Shown here: in pieces, positions 26,896 through 36,288 of the stretch | Layout of the letters: each line of letters begins with the position of its first letter | How positions within the stretch are numbered: the stretch's first letter is position 1 | Source of the DNA: Myxococcales bacterium UBA1203 | GTDB taxonomy: Bacteria > Myxococcota > Myxococcia > Myxococcales > UBA5297 | Direction of reading: 5' to 3' | NCBI GenBank assembly: GCA_002309695.1 | Contig: DBXV01000004.1 | Coordinates: 75,773-139,772, forward strand | Length of the DNA: 64,000 bases | Position numbers and translations under genes: made by a program | Notes under the pieces: model-generated | Database searches by the model: none | The model's input: only the letters and a program-made list of their open reading frames with translations | Told to the model about the DNA's origin: nothing

Positions 26896-29148
26896 ATGCA
26901 CGCCGGAGACTTCACGGACGCGGATTTGAACAACGTTGCTTCCTCCTCCCTGCTGAACGCCGAATGGTCCTGGGAAGACAGCGCGCCAAAGTCCTCGCCG
27001 GAAGCCGTCCAAAGGCTGTCTGTCTCCGGTTCCGAAAGCATGAGCCGTGAACTGGAGGCCACTGCAGCCAGGGCATCTGCCGATGCTGCGGAAAGCTGGC
27101 GCCAAGCGCTGTGGCTGCACGTCGAGAGCGCTCCGCGGCCGCTGGCGCCGAAATCCGTTCTGACCGCTCTCGGGAAGCCGGCCTTTGAACGGAAGACGCT
27201 TCTGGCCATCTCCGCCCTGGCGAAATCACGGAATGAATCGGCTTCCGCGGCCCGCGTTCTGGAACAGGCACTGGAGGACGAAACGCTGTGCGGAGGTGAG
27301 GAGCGCCTCATCGCCGCGCTCGCTTCCAGGCTCTTCTGCGATGCCCGGGAGTTCGACGCAGCGGCGGACGTCCTCAGGCGGACGCTGGCGCGCTTTCCGG
27401 AAGACCCTCTGCTCGAAACCCGCGAGCTGTTCACAACGCTGCGTTCCCCCTCGCTCGACAATGTTCAGACGCTGTTCCGCGCCAGAATCGAGCGGGCCAG
27501 AAACCGCGGCGACCGGCAGACGGCAGCCAGACTCAATCTGCTTCTGGGGAATTTTTACGAGGCGCGCTTCGACGACCATTTCAAGGCGGCCGAATGTCTG
27601 GCCAGGGCTGCGGCCCTCTTCATGGCGCTGGGACGTCCCGGGGCGACCTATGGAGCGCAGCGCGCCGCCGTCATCAGCCTGAGGCGCATCACTCCCCCGC
27701 CCCGGCAGCTCGCGCTGGCTGTCCGCGCTCTGAAGACGACCGCCCGGCCCGCCGGCAGAGAGGATGATGCCCGGCAGCTGCTTGCTTCTCTGCATCTCGA
27801 CGAGGGCGACAGCGCCGCCGCGGCTTCTCAGACGCAGACTTCGGCCAAACCGCCTTCCACACCTCCTGCGCCCGCCGATGCCCACGCCGAGCCCCACGCC
27901 AACAATGACGCCGCCGACATCTTTGAGCTGGCCGCGCAAAATTCCCCTGTTGAGGACCAGATCGGCGCGATTCCCTTTTCGCAGCAGGAGACGCGGCAGC
28001 TGAAAATTCCCGCCGGTCTCGCCGGCGCGGCACCTCCCCTCGATGACGCCGAAGCGGCCGCTGCCCGGCAGATGAAGCGCCGCGTCGCCGGGCCGCAGGA
28101 CCCCACCCGCGTGATGCACCGGCCGCCCGGCATGTTCCCCGGCGCTGAGAGCCGCCTCTTTGCAGAGCCCGAGAGTCAGGACGAGCAGGCCAGCCTGTCT
28201 TCTGCTGTCCGCATTGAGCGCCGGCGCTGTGAGCAGGCGCTGCGCGATGATCCTCTTTCGGCCGAGCGCTACCGCGATCTCGAAGCCTTCTATGACCGGC
28301 TTGGCCATTCAGCGCGGGCGCGTCAGGCGGGCAAAATCGCCAGCGCGCTCGAAGGCCGGACCGATGAAGCGGCCGTGCTGCCCCAGACGCTGGATGACAG
28401 TCAGTGGCAGGCCATCCTCCATCCCCTGCTTCAGACTTCCGCCGCGGAAATCGGCGCGCTCATCGGCCCCGCCGCCTGTGAGGCTCTGGCGCTCCCTGCC
28501 GGCAGTTTCGCGCTCAAGGGCCCCTTCGTCATGGACGGTTCCGACGCCGCCTGGGCCATGGCCGACGCGCTTCTGGCATCCGTCCGCGTTCTGGGCGTGC
28601 GCGCGGGGCCCATCCACCTTCGCAGAGACGAGCCCGGCTTTCCCATGGAGGCGATTTCCACCTGGCCTCCCTCCGTCGCCGTCAACCGCTCGCTCCTGCG
28701 CGCCGGACTTTCCGCCGCCTGCCTCCGCTTTTTTGCCGCCCGTGCCCTGACCGCCATGCGCCCAGAGCTCCAGATGTACCTGCTGCTCAAGCCCGCCCGC
28801 ATTCGGGAGATTCTCGACGGCCTGTCCGCGGCGCTGAACCGGCTGGGCCGCCTGACGCCTCTGGCCAGAGCTGTGGTGCGGAATGTCTCGGGCAAGGCCG
28901 CCGACCGGCTCACCTGGCTTCTGGCGCACTTCGCCCGTGAGGGAATCACTCTGGAACAGGTGTGCGCGGCTGCGGCCGCCACCGCTGACCGCGCCGGATT
29001 CATCGCCGCCGGAAGCGTTTCGGCCGCCTGGCAGGCCATGAATTACGCCGAAGCCTCCGATGCCGAAAAAGCGGAACTCCTCAGCTTTGCCGTCTCCGGA
29101 ACGTGCCTCTCGCTTCGGGAAAAAGCCTCTGCCGCCGACGCCACCTGA
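26896..29148 (+). CDS. Large TPR-like protein of unknown function
   Basis: A 750-residue soluble protein. The N-terminal 250 residues are helical repeats (RVLEQALEDETLCG, AADVLRRTLARFPEDPLL, ECLARAAALFMALGR) like degenerate TPRs. A disordered Ala/Pro/Gln stretch covers about 315-440. The C-terminal 300 residues form a second helical domain with a predicted strand-turn motif (FPMEAISTWPPSVAVNRSLL), the pattern seen in large myxobacterial TPR proteins. No catalytic motif is recognised. The ATG at 26896 has GAGG six bases upstream; the frame is open from 26857. Cytoplasmic. Confidence 0.75.
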   Translation: MHAGDFTDADLNNVASSSLLNAEWSWEDSAPKSSPEAVQRLSVSGSESMSRELEATAARASADAAESWRQALWLHVESAPRPLAPKSVLTALGKPAFERKTLLAISALAKSRNESASAARVLEQALEDETLCGGEERLIAALASRLFCDAREFDAAADVLRRTLARFPEDPLLETRELFTTLRSPSLDNVQTLFRARIERARNRGDRQTAARLNLLLGNFYEARFDDHFKAAECLARAAALFMALGRPGATYGAQRAAVISLRRITPPPRQLALAVRALKTTARPAGREDDARQLLASLHLDEGDSAAAASQTQTSAKPPSTPPAPADAHAEPHANNDAADIFELAAQNSPVEDQIGAIPFSQQETRQLKIPAGLAGAAPPLDDAEAAAARQMKRRVAGPQDPTRVMHRPPGMFPGAESRLFAEPESQDEQASLSSAVRIERRRCEQALRDDPLSAERYRDLEAFYDRLGHSARARQAGKIASALEGRTDEAAVLPQTLDDSQWQAILHPLLQTSAAEIGALIGPAACEALALPAGSFALKGPFVMDGSDAAWAMADALLASVRVLGVRAGPIHLRRDEPGFPMEAISTWPPSVAVNRSLLRAGLSAACLRFFAARALTAMRPELQMYLLLKPARIREILDGLSAALNRLGRLTPLARAVVRNVSGKAADRLTWLLAHFAREGITLEQVCAAAAATADRAGFIAAGSVSAAWQAMNYAEASDAEKAELLSFAVSGTCLSLREKASAADAT

Positions 29149-29207
29149 GCGCCTCCATCATTTGCGCATTGCTCTGCGTTTTTTTTTGACGCTCCCATTC
29201 GCCCGCC

Positions 29208-31226
29208 ATGGCCACAACCTTCCTTCGACCGTTTCGATTTTCGTTCGCCTGCCTGCTGACCGCTGCCGTCACGCTCCCCCACTGGGCCTGCGGCGGCTCG
29301 GCTGAAGGCGAACAGGGAACGCATCTGACCGCCGCCGAAGATGAACCGCCCGGAGACAACTGCCCTCTCGGCGGCGTGCGCATCATCCAGGGCGACGACA
29401 CCGACGGCGACGGCGTGCTCTCTCCCTCCGAAGTCACCGACATCCGCTACGCGTGCAATCAGGCGGCACCGACGGCGCTTTCACGAACCAGCTCCGAACC
29501 TGCCGGCGCCAACTGCCCATACGGCGGGACCAAAATCGAATCCGGCCTGGACACCGACGGCGACGGCCGGCTCTCCCCCTCGGAAGTGACCAGCGCCCGC
29601 TACGAATGCAGCGGCGCGGGCGGAACATGCCTCCTCTCGGACGACTCCGTCAGCCTGGCCTGCGCCGGCCGGGAATGCGGCGAAGTCCGCGTCACCGACT
29701 CGTGCGGGGCGCCTCAGGTGCGCAGCTGCGGCAAATGCGACTCGACCAGGACATGCAACACCGACGGCGTCTGCGCCTGCCATGTGGACGAAGGCGCGCT
29801 CTCCCGGGCCTGCGGCGGGCGGCAGTGCGGCGAAGTCACCGTCACCGACAGCTGCGGCGATGCGCAAAAGGTCTCCTGTGGAAGCTGCGGCGAGGGCATC
29901 TGCCGCGAGGCCACCTCCACCTGCTGCACGCCGCTGACACCGGCCGCGGCCTACGAGCACTACTGCGGCAAAGCACCCCACTTCTGGAACTGCGGCGGCC
30001 TCCTTCCCATGGACGACCTCTGCGGCGGCACCGTGGAGGTGGACTGCGGCGGCGGCGAGGAATGCGGCACGGGCCTCGTGTGCAACGAGGACGAGAACAG
30101 CGCCACCTGGCACCAGTGCGTGAAGCGCAACTGCACGCCGAAGAAGGAGACCGATTCCGAGTTCTGCCTGCGCAACAAGCCCACCGCCCGCTGCGGCCCG
30201 CTGGAGGGCACCGACACCTGCGGCGGACGGAGGGCCATCGAGGACTGCGGCGTCTGCGGCCAGCCCAAGTCGTGCAATCCCGCCGACAACACGTGCAGCT
30301 GCACGCCGCTCACCTGTGCGGGCGAGGGCGTCACCTGCGGCCAGCTGTATGACGGCTGCGGCAGCTATATTTCGTGCGGCGGCGCCTGCGGCAGCGACAG
30401 CAATGACGGCGGTGAAATCACGCTGCGCATTCTCACGGGCAACCTGACCAGCGGGAACCTGTCCACCTACGAGCCGGGCCACGGCATCCGCATCTTCCAG
30501 GGCCTGAAGCCCCACATCGCCGCGATTCAGGAATTCAAATACGGCGACAACTCATATGCGGACCTGCGGCGCATGGTGATGAAGGCCTTCGGCGACCGGT
30601 TTTACCAATACGTGGAGCCCAAGACCTCGGACAAAGTCATCCCCAACGGCATCGTCAGCTACTACCCGCTCAAATCGCAGGGGATGCTGGACGACAAAAA
30701 CGAGAAGAACCGCCATCACGTCTGGGCCCAAATCGACATCCCGGGCGAAAAAGACCTGTGGCTGTTCAGCGTTCACCTCTCCACCACCTACGGCCTCCGG
30801 CAGTCGAGCATGGAGGAGCTGATTGCCGGCATTCGGGAGATGAACATCCCTGAAGGAGACTTCATCGCCATCGCCGGCGACTTCAACTCCAACGACTTTT
30901 CCGACGCGGCTCTCTCCCTCCTCAAGAAGAGCGGCATCGTGGCCATGGACAGCGCCAAGGACTGCCCCATCGACCAGGACGGAAAAATCGGCACCAACGC
31001 CAAGCGCGGCAATCCCTACGACGGCATCTACACGTCGCAGGCGCTGAAAAATCTGCGCACGCAGGTGGTGCTGGGGGACGCGGACAATCTGACCGAGCGG
31101 GGGCTCGTCTTCGACAGCCGCGTTTTCCAGCCACTGTCCGCCGTTCCACCGGTGCAGCAGGGCGACAGCGGCGCCAACAACATGCAGCACATGGCGGTCA
31201 TCAAAGATTTCAGCATCGCCAGGTGA
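29208..31226 (+). CDS. Lipoprotein with DUF7151 repeats, Cys-rich repeats and an EEP domain
   Basis: A 672-residue lipoprotein (lipobox PHWAC, Cys28). Two DUF7151-type units come first (NCPLGGVRIIQGDDTDGDG and NCPYGGTKIESGLDTDGDG, each ending LSPSEVTxxRYxC), with Asp-rich loops that look calcium-binding. Then come about six Cys-rich repeats (residues about 140-395), and from about residue 403 an EEP domain nearly collinear with the one at 5247-6947. The catalytic residues are present: QEF, VHLST, AGDFN, YDGIY, NMQHMAV. It is a duplicate of the 5247 gene with added N-terminal modules. Probably a surface-anchored hydrolase. Confidence 0.85.
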   Translation: MATTFLRPFRFSFACLLTAAVTLPHWACGGSAEGEQGTHLTAAEDEPPGDNCPLGGVRIIQGDDTDGDGVLSPSEVTDIRYACNQAAPTALSRTSSEPAGANCPYGGTKIESGLDTDGDGRLSPSEVTSARYECSGAGGTCLLSDDSVSLACAGRECGEVRVTDSCGAPQVRSCGKCDSTRTCNTDGVCACHVDEGALSRACGGRQCGEVTVTDSCGDAQKVSCGSCGEGICREATSTCCTPLTPAAAYEHYCGKAPHFWNCGGLLPMDDLCGGTVEVDCGGGEECGTGLVCNEDENSATWHQCVKRNCTPKKETDSEFCLRNKPTARCGPLEGTDTCGGRRAIEDCGVCGQPKSCNPADNTCSCTPLTCAGEGVTCGQLYDGCGSYISCGGACGSDSNDGGEITLRILTGNLTSGNLSTYEPGHGIRIFQGLKPHIAAIQEFKYGDNSYADLRRMVMKAFGDRFYQYVEPKTSDKVIPNGIVSYYPLKSQGMLDDKNEKNRHHVWAQIDIPGEKDLWLFSVHLSTTYGLRQSSMEELIAGIREMNIPEGDFIAIAGDFNSNDFSDAALSLLKKSGIVAMDSAKDCPIDQDGKIGTNAKRGNPYDGIYTSQALKNLRTQVVLGDADNLTERGLVFDSRVFQPLSAVPPVQQGDSGANNMQHMAVIKDFSIAR

Positions 31227-31436
31227 GCGGACGTCCGGTTGCCGCGGCAGGTTTTCCACAAGGGCAGGTCAAGCGCTCAAAATGGGGGAGCCCCAAAAAG
31301 CAGCGGTGGAAAAACCTGTGGGAAACCAAAAAGGCCGGTGCTGCTCCAGACTGCCGCCCGCCTTCGTTCAGCTGCCGACATCCAGCGAAGGATTCCTCCA
31401 TTCCCCTCCCCCGCTTCACCCGACGAGACGCCCGCC

Positions 31437-32216
31437 ATGTTCAAAAACACCTTCCTGCCTGCGCTGCTCTCTTTCTCTCTGACTCTCGCTCTTGCCGGCT
31501 GCGGCGAAACGCTGGGCGACCCGCCCAACATTGTGGCCGACGCGGACGGCGGGGATGACAGTCAGTATGATGCAGGCCACCAAAGCACGCACACTGACGG
31601 CGGCGGCACGGATGTGCCCACAAATGATGCCAGTCTGCCGCCAGCGCCCGACCCTGACGACGCGGGCAATCACACACAGGATGCCGGTCAGGCCGACAGT
31701 GGAGAGGACGCGCCCACAGAATTTGAGCTGTCGGTGATTGACGAGATGAATCTGGCGCGCACCGCCCCCAAAGAATACGCCGAGACTTATATTGCGCCGC
31801 TGTCCGGCCAATTCAGCGAGCTTTATTTCAATGAATGTATTGAGGAAATGAAAGCCATGGCGCCTGTGGGTGCGCTGTCCCATGCCGACGGCCTGTGGCG
31901 GATGGCCAGGGCGCATGCGGTGACGCAGGGGGCGACGGGGGAAGTGGGACACGACAGGACAGATGGTTCCAGTTTTTCGGACGTCGTCCGCAGCTATGGG
32001 ACATTTACCGCCGCCGGTGAAAATATCTCCTATGGCAAAAATACGGCGCGGGGCATTGTCATTCAGCTTTTGGTGGATGACGGCATTGAAAGCCGGGGGC
32101 ACCGAAAAAATCTGCTTTCCAGCACATTCACCAGCACCGGCGTCGGCTTTGCCCCGCATACCTATTACCGCTACGAATGCGTCATCGATTATGCGGCGAA
32201 CTGGAAGGACAAATAA
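31437..32216 (+). CDS. CAP/SCP-domain lipoprotein
   Basis: A 259-residue lipoprotein (lipobox LALAGC, Cys22) with a disordered Asp/Gly/Ala/Thr linker to about residue 95. The CAP domain follows: IDEMNLARTAPKEYAE, the helix MARAHAVTQGATGEVGHDRTDGSSFSD cut by turns, AAGENISYG, and SRGHRKNLLSSTFTSTGVGF. The His of GHDR, the Glu of GENI and the His of GHRKN mark the usual CAP cavity. Bacterial CAP proteins are secreted and mostly uncharacterised; some are proteases. The composition becomes A+T-richer through this gene, marking the left edge of the accessory region. Confidence 0.85.
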   Translation: MFKNTFLPALLSFSLTLALAGCGETLGDPPNIVADADGGDDSQYDAGHQSTHTDGGGTDVPTNDASLPPAPDPDDAGNHTQDAGQADSGEDAPTEFELSVIDEMNLARTAPKEYAETYIAPLSGQFSELYFNECIEEMKAMAPVGALSHADGLWRMARAHAVTQGATGEVGHDRTDGSSFSDVVRSYGTFTAAGENISYGKNTARGIVIQLLVDDGIESRGHRKNLLSSTFTSTGVGFAPHTYYRYECVIDYAANWKDK

Positions 32217-32579
32217 TCAGACCACGGCCTGAATTTCTTTCCATTTTATTCACCCCGGCCCTGATTCACTCTCCATAAGGAGATGTTCAATAAAGTTCCT
32301 CCTCAAAAGGGGGGGAGGGGACTCCTTTAGGGGCGGGAGAGGTCTGATAAAGCCCCTCTCCTTTGGAGAAGGGTTTGGGGTGACTCGAATTTGGTGTGCT
32401 CCAAAAAGCAAACCAGACTCTGCATATTTGCAAATCTATCCGGTTAAATATGCGCAACTTTTTTCTTGACATCCATTTTTGACTCTCTAAACGCCCGCCG
32501 CTTTTTTCGCCGCCTTCTATTCATCGGACGGCAGTTCGTTCGGCCGGGGCCGGCCAGTTTCTTCACAGGAGACAATATC
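32217..32579. other. Intergenic region with a double-hairpin repeat
   Basis: 363 bases between the CAP gene and the C11-FISUMP gene. About 32296-32386 is a G- and C-tract repeat with an inner hairpin (CCCCTCTCC ttt GGAGAAGGG), resembling palindromic intergenic repeats I recall from other phyla. A perfect TTGACA at 32466-32471 is a candidate -35 box for the downstream gene, but no good -10 lies at the right distance. AGGAGA before 32580 is that gene's ribosome site. Confidence 0.55.
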
Positions 32580-35354
32580 ATGCAGAATGAAGATTATGCA
32601 GAAAAATATGCAATAAAACGGAGCGCAAAAGAGACGAGAGGCAATTCCTTTGTACGCGTCAGTTCCGTACGAATGCTCACTGCCGCGCTGGCACTGTCGA
32701 TTTCTGCATTTGGCTGCGGCGGAAGTAAGAAAAGCGATCCCGTGCCGTCGGAGCTGGATGCCTCGGTAGTCACTGACGGCGGCGGAATTTCAGACGCGGG
32801 TGAAATCACCGACGCCGGCGAGGAAGATGCGGGCGAGAATACGGATGGAGGGGAGAATACAGACGGAGGTATTACCACTGCATGCGCCAGTGAAAGTAAT
32901 CCGAGCGGGCTGAAATGCGGGGAACACGGCACTTGCGATGATTCATCCGGAACCGCTGTCTGCGAATGCGATGAAGGCTATAAGGGGAAGAAATGTGATC
33001 GCTGCGCCAACGGCTATCAGGATAATGATAAAGTCGGCACCTGCTGCCCCAACGGCTATCAGGACAAGGATAAAGACGGCACCTGCGAGCTGAATTGTTA
33101 TTATGCCGACCTTCCCTGTGAAACCGGTCAGGTGTGCGATGATTTCAGCGGCACCGCAGCCTGCGTCGATTCGGAATGGACCGTTATGGTTTATCTCGAT
33201 GCCGACAATAATCTGGGCTTCGACCCGGAGAACTATTCTGCGTGCCTGGCGATGGGCTACGGAGACTCCGTCTGCAATTATTACTCTTCCGCCGCCTCCA
33301 TGGATATTCTTGAAATGATGGAGGGCGTACAGAGTACGCAGGAAGCCGGCGCAAGTCCCGCCAAAATCAATCTCATTGTGCTTCTGGATGAAAATGCGCA
33401 GGCGCCCGCTTCGTACCCCCTCGCGCCCAAAGGCAGAAGCTGGGTCTTGGAGGTCAAGACGCGGAATTTCAATGACGGCAGCCCCGGAGAGGAATTGGCT
33501 GTCATTGCCCGCGATACAGGAACAACAATTTTTGAGGGCGATGAAGCGGATATGGCCAGTGCCCAGACGCTGATAGATTTCGCCGGCTGGACGATTAAAC
33601 ATTATCCGGCAAAGAAATACGCGCTGGTGCTGTGGAATCACGGCGGCGGCTGGCGCAGCGACGGCAGCAATGCCCTCAATACATTCATGCCATTCTCTCT
33701 CCTCGGTTCGCACGGCGGCACTGGCGGCTTCCGCGGTTTTGCCTCGGACGACACCAATCATCCCGACCCCTACGCAGAGGACAGCGACATCCGACTCTCC
33801 AATGGCGATTACAGCCATGCGCTGGCAGAAATTGCGCGCATGACAAAGCACGGCAAAATCGATCTGGTGGGCTTCGACGCCTGCCTGATGGGCATGTACG
33901 AGGTTGCCGCCGCGTCGGAGGGATATACCGACTACCTTGTGGCCTCGCCCCGCGGCGTTCCCGGTTATGGCTGGGATTACGATGCGGTCATCGGGGCGCT
34001 GACCCTGAAGCCTGAAATGGATGCGCGCGAACTGGGCGAAATTATTACAGATTCCTATATCAAGGAATACGAGGATGAGCAGGACATGGAGGTCGTGATG
34101 GGCGTCTACGATATGTCCTCCATGGATGCGCTGAATACGAAACTGGATGAATTCGGCCGCGCCATGCTTGATGCGGTGATGGATGAAAACGGCGACCCGA
34201 AGCCGGGCAATATCCGCGTCATTAAAGAGATTTCTCAGAATCTGCCGCGCTTTGAATACGCGGATCACGCGGATTTGAAGAGCCTGGCCGACGGTGTTTT
34301 CAATGCGGCCTCGCTGCCCGAAGACCTGCGCGCGAAGGCCAAAGCTCTGAGCGATCAGATAGACGTGACGCTCGTCGCTTTTGGTCAGTCCAAGCTGCCC
34401 GATGACCACGGCATGGGCATTTTCTTCCCCATTTCATTCAACTGCTGCATGGATGAAGACTATAATTTCTACACCGTTTCGACGGCAGAGGAATTAAATG
34501 AATGTCCCCACTGGCCATACAGCAGCTTTGTCTGTGAGGAAGAGGGCGGCTCAGATTACAATCTGATAGACCTCATGCCGCCCTCGACGTCGTCCTCAGG
34601 TGTGGATTACGTCGGCGATTATTACGCGGCGCCGTGGTGGAAAACCGATCTGGAGGACCTGACGAGCGGCCTGACCGGCTGGAAGACTTTCCTGATTTTT
34701 TATTATGAATTGCAGTTTTTGGTGACTGACCGGTCCTGCACCAGGCCCTATGGTGACTACGGCAAAGCCTTTAAAGAGGAAAATTGTCGTTTTACCGATG
34801 CGCGCGACGGCAATGTCTATCCAATTGTGGCCATCGGCGATCAAATCTGGATGGGTGAAAATCTGCGTTATAAACAAGAAGGCGACACAGGCGTTTACGA
34901 GGTAAATGACAGCGCGGAAAATACGCCCCACTATGGCCTTCTTTATACGTGGAATTCAGCCGTCAATGCCTGTCCGGCTGGCTGGCGCCTGCCGCGCTAT
35001 GAAGATTTTGAGAAGCTGAGGGCAAATGTATCGGCGATTGCTGCTTCAGACGAAATCAGTGAGTTTACTGCACTTATTGCCAAGAGTGGACGCTGGCAGG
35101 GTATTGCTGAAAATGATAAAATGGATGCCTCCGGCCTGAGCATTGAGCCCGCTGGCTTCAGAAGAGAAAGTAATCCGAGCGAGCCGTTTGGCTATCAGGG
35201 AACGGCCTCCTATTGGTGGGGTTTTGCCAAGGAGCCCGAAGAAGGCAAACCCGGCTGCGATTTTTATTTGGATACGACTGGCGGCGGCCGTGTGATTTTA
35301 ACCGATAAAAAAGACGCACAACACATGCGCAGCGTCCGCTGCATTCAGGAGTAA
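32580..35354 (+). CDS. C11 (clostripain-like) peptidase lipoprotein with C-terminal FISUMP domain
   Basis: A 924-residue lipoprotein (lipobox SAFGC, Cys46). A disordered Asp/Gly linker precedes an EGF-like Cys-rich region (about 100-195, CGEHGTCDDSSG). The C11 peptidase spans about 200-690: it starts WTVMVYLDADNNLG and holds the clan CD dyad His354 (VLWNHGGGW) and Cys435 (VGFDACLMGMYEV). From about residue 735 a FISUMP domain (Fibrobacter succinogenes major paralogous domain) follows: VYPIVAIGDQIWMGENLR, HYGLLYTWNSAVNACPAGW, SVRCIQE. C11 enzymes cleave after Arg or Lys. AGGAGA lies before the ATG. The fusion is unusual; a surface proteolytic role is inferred. Confidence 0.9.
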   Translation: MQNEDYAEKYAIKRSAKETRGNSFVRVSSVRMLTAALALSISAFGCGGSKKSDPVPSELDASVVTDGGGISDAGEITDAGEEDAGENTDGGENTDGGITTACASESNPSGLKCGEHGTCDDSSGTAVCECDEGYKGKKCDRCANGYQDNDKVGTCCPNGYQDKDKDGTCELNCYYADLPCETGQVCDDFSGTAACVDSEWTVMVYLDADNNLGFDPENYSACLAMGYGDSVCNYYSSAASMDILEMMEGVQSTQEAGASPAKINLIVLLDENAQAPASYPLAPKGRSWVLEVKTRNFNDGSPGEELAVIARDTGTTIFEGDEADMASAQTLIDFAGWTIKHYPAKKYALVLWNHGGGWRSDGSNALNTFMPFSLLGSHGGTGGFRGFASDDTNHPDPYAEDSDIRLSNGDYSHALAEIARMTKHGKIDLVGFDACLMGMYEVAAASEGYTDYLVASPRGVPGYGWDYDAVIGALTLKPEMDARELGEIITDSYIKEYEDEQDMEVVMGVYDMSSMDALNTKLDEFGRAMLDAVMDENGDPKPGNIRVIKEISQNLPRFEYADHADLKSLADGVFNAASLPEDLRAKAKALSDQIDVTLVAFGQSKLPDDHGMGIFFPISFNCCMDEDYNFYTVSTAEELNECPHWPYSSFVCEEEGGSDYNLIDLMPPSTSSSGVDYVGDYYAAPWWKTDLEDLTSGLTGWKTFLIFYYELQFLVTDRSCTRPYGDYGKAFKEENCRFTDARDGNVYPIVAIGDQIWMGENLRYKQEGDTGVYEVNDSAENTPHYGLLYTWNSAVNACPAGWRLPRYEDFEKLRANVSAIAASDEISEFTALIAKSGRWQGIAENDKMDASGLSIEPAGFRRESNPSEPFGYQGTASYWWGFAKEPEEGKPGCDFYLDTTGGGRVILTDKKDAQHMRSVRCIQE

Positions 35355-35383
35355 GCGTTCAAAATAAAAGCAGCAAACTAATG

Positions 35384-35424
35384 AACAGCCCTCTTCCAAA
35401 ATAAATGGAGGAGGGCTGTTTTTG
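35384..35424 (+). terminator. Terminator of the C11-FISUMP gene
   Basis: Stem ACAGCCCTCTTCCA / TGGAGGAGGGCTGT (one mismatch) with an A-rich loop, then TTTTTG. The stem sequence is nearly shared with the hairpins at 39946 and 41052. Confidence 0.85.
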
Positions 35425-35467
35425 TATGAATGGATGATTTCGTTTTGTAAAAATAATTTTAAGGTCC

Positions 35468-36288
35468 TTGACTAGATAATCCTCCTCAATCGAGGAAAAA
35501 CTAGTGAGAAAACAACGAGTTACAACTCAAAAGAGGAACAAATTTTTTTGAGCTTCAAGAACGACCTGACGGCGACGCAGGCGGCTGAAATTTGCGGGGG
35601 CAACCGGAACACGGTGAACCGCTATTATACGCTGCTTCGGCGGGCGATTCTCTCTCAGAGTGTGCAGGAGGCTCAGGCTAAGATTGGCGTGTTCGAGTTG
35701 GACGAGTCGTATTTCGGGGCGCGGAGCGGCGGGAAAAACGCCCGTTTTTGGCCTTTTGAAGCGCGGCGAAAAGGTATTCGTAACAATTGTTCCCGATTGT
35801 TCGCGGGAGACGCTGCTGTCCATCATTCAGGAAAAAATCCTCGAAAAATCAACCAGTTACACGGATGGGCGGCGGGCTTACGACGGCCTCGTCCTCAATG
35901 GTTACGACCATTACCGTGTATTCCATAGCGAAAATGAATTCGCGCGGCAAGAGTCACGTGAACGGCATCGAAAACTTCTGGAGCTTTGCGAAGCGTCGCC
36001 TGGCGAAATTCAATGGGTGCGCGTCGGCGGCTTTCGCGCTGCACCTCAAGGAGTGGCGCTACAACCATCGAAGCGACAACCTTTTGGCCCTCATCAAACA
36101 GTTTGTATACGAAGGCTGTTCAGGGCAAGAACGGCAACGTTGCACCTCTTGAAGGGGAATGACGCCGGCCCTCCCCCTTCAAACTTCCCTCTGCGGGGGA
36201 AGGACTCGAAAAAACACCGACGCAAACGCCCTGATTTTGAGGGAGGAAAGCCCCTTTTGGGGGCTGTTTTGAGGCGTTATCTAGTCAA
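35468..36288 (+). mobile_element. IS1595-type insertion sequence, inactive
   Basis: An 821-base element bounded by perfect 12-base inverted repeats: TTGACTAGATAA at 35468-35479 and TTATCTAGTCAA at 36277-36288. It contains a broken DDE transposase of the IS1595 (ISXO2-like) family. No 8-base target duplication is seen: the flanks are TAAGGTCC and TCACTATC. The segment between transposase and right end (about 36160-36265) holds C- and G-tract hairpins like those at 32296. The right inverted repeat provides the stop codon of the YfhO-family gene that ends at 36285. Confidence 0.75.
35548..36152 (+). pseudogene. IS1595-family transposase, broken by two frameshifts
   Basis: The transposase can be followed through three frames. 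An N-terminal helix-turn-helix (TATQAAEICGGNRNTV) and the first catalytic Asp (FELDESYFG) come from the frame starting at a TTG at 35548. After a shift near 35732-35740 (an A-run), GKTPVFGLLKRG and SYTDGRRAYDGL (second Asp) follow. After a shift near 35945, KSHVNGIENFWSFAKRRL (final acidic residue) and a C-terminus ending near FVYEG follow. All DDE landmarks survive, so the decay is recent, or the shifts are assembly errors in homopolymers. The usual N-terminal zinc ribbon is not found. Confidence 0.8.
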
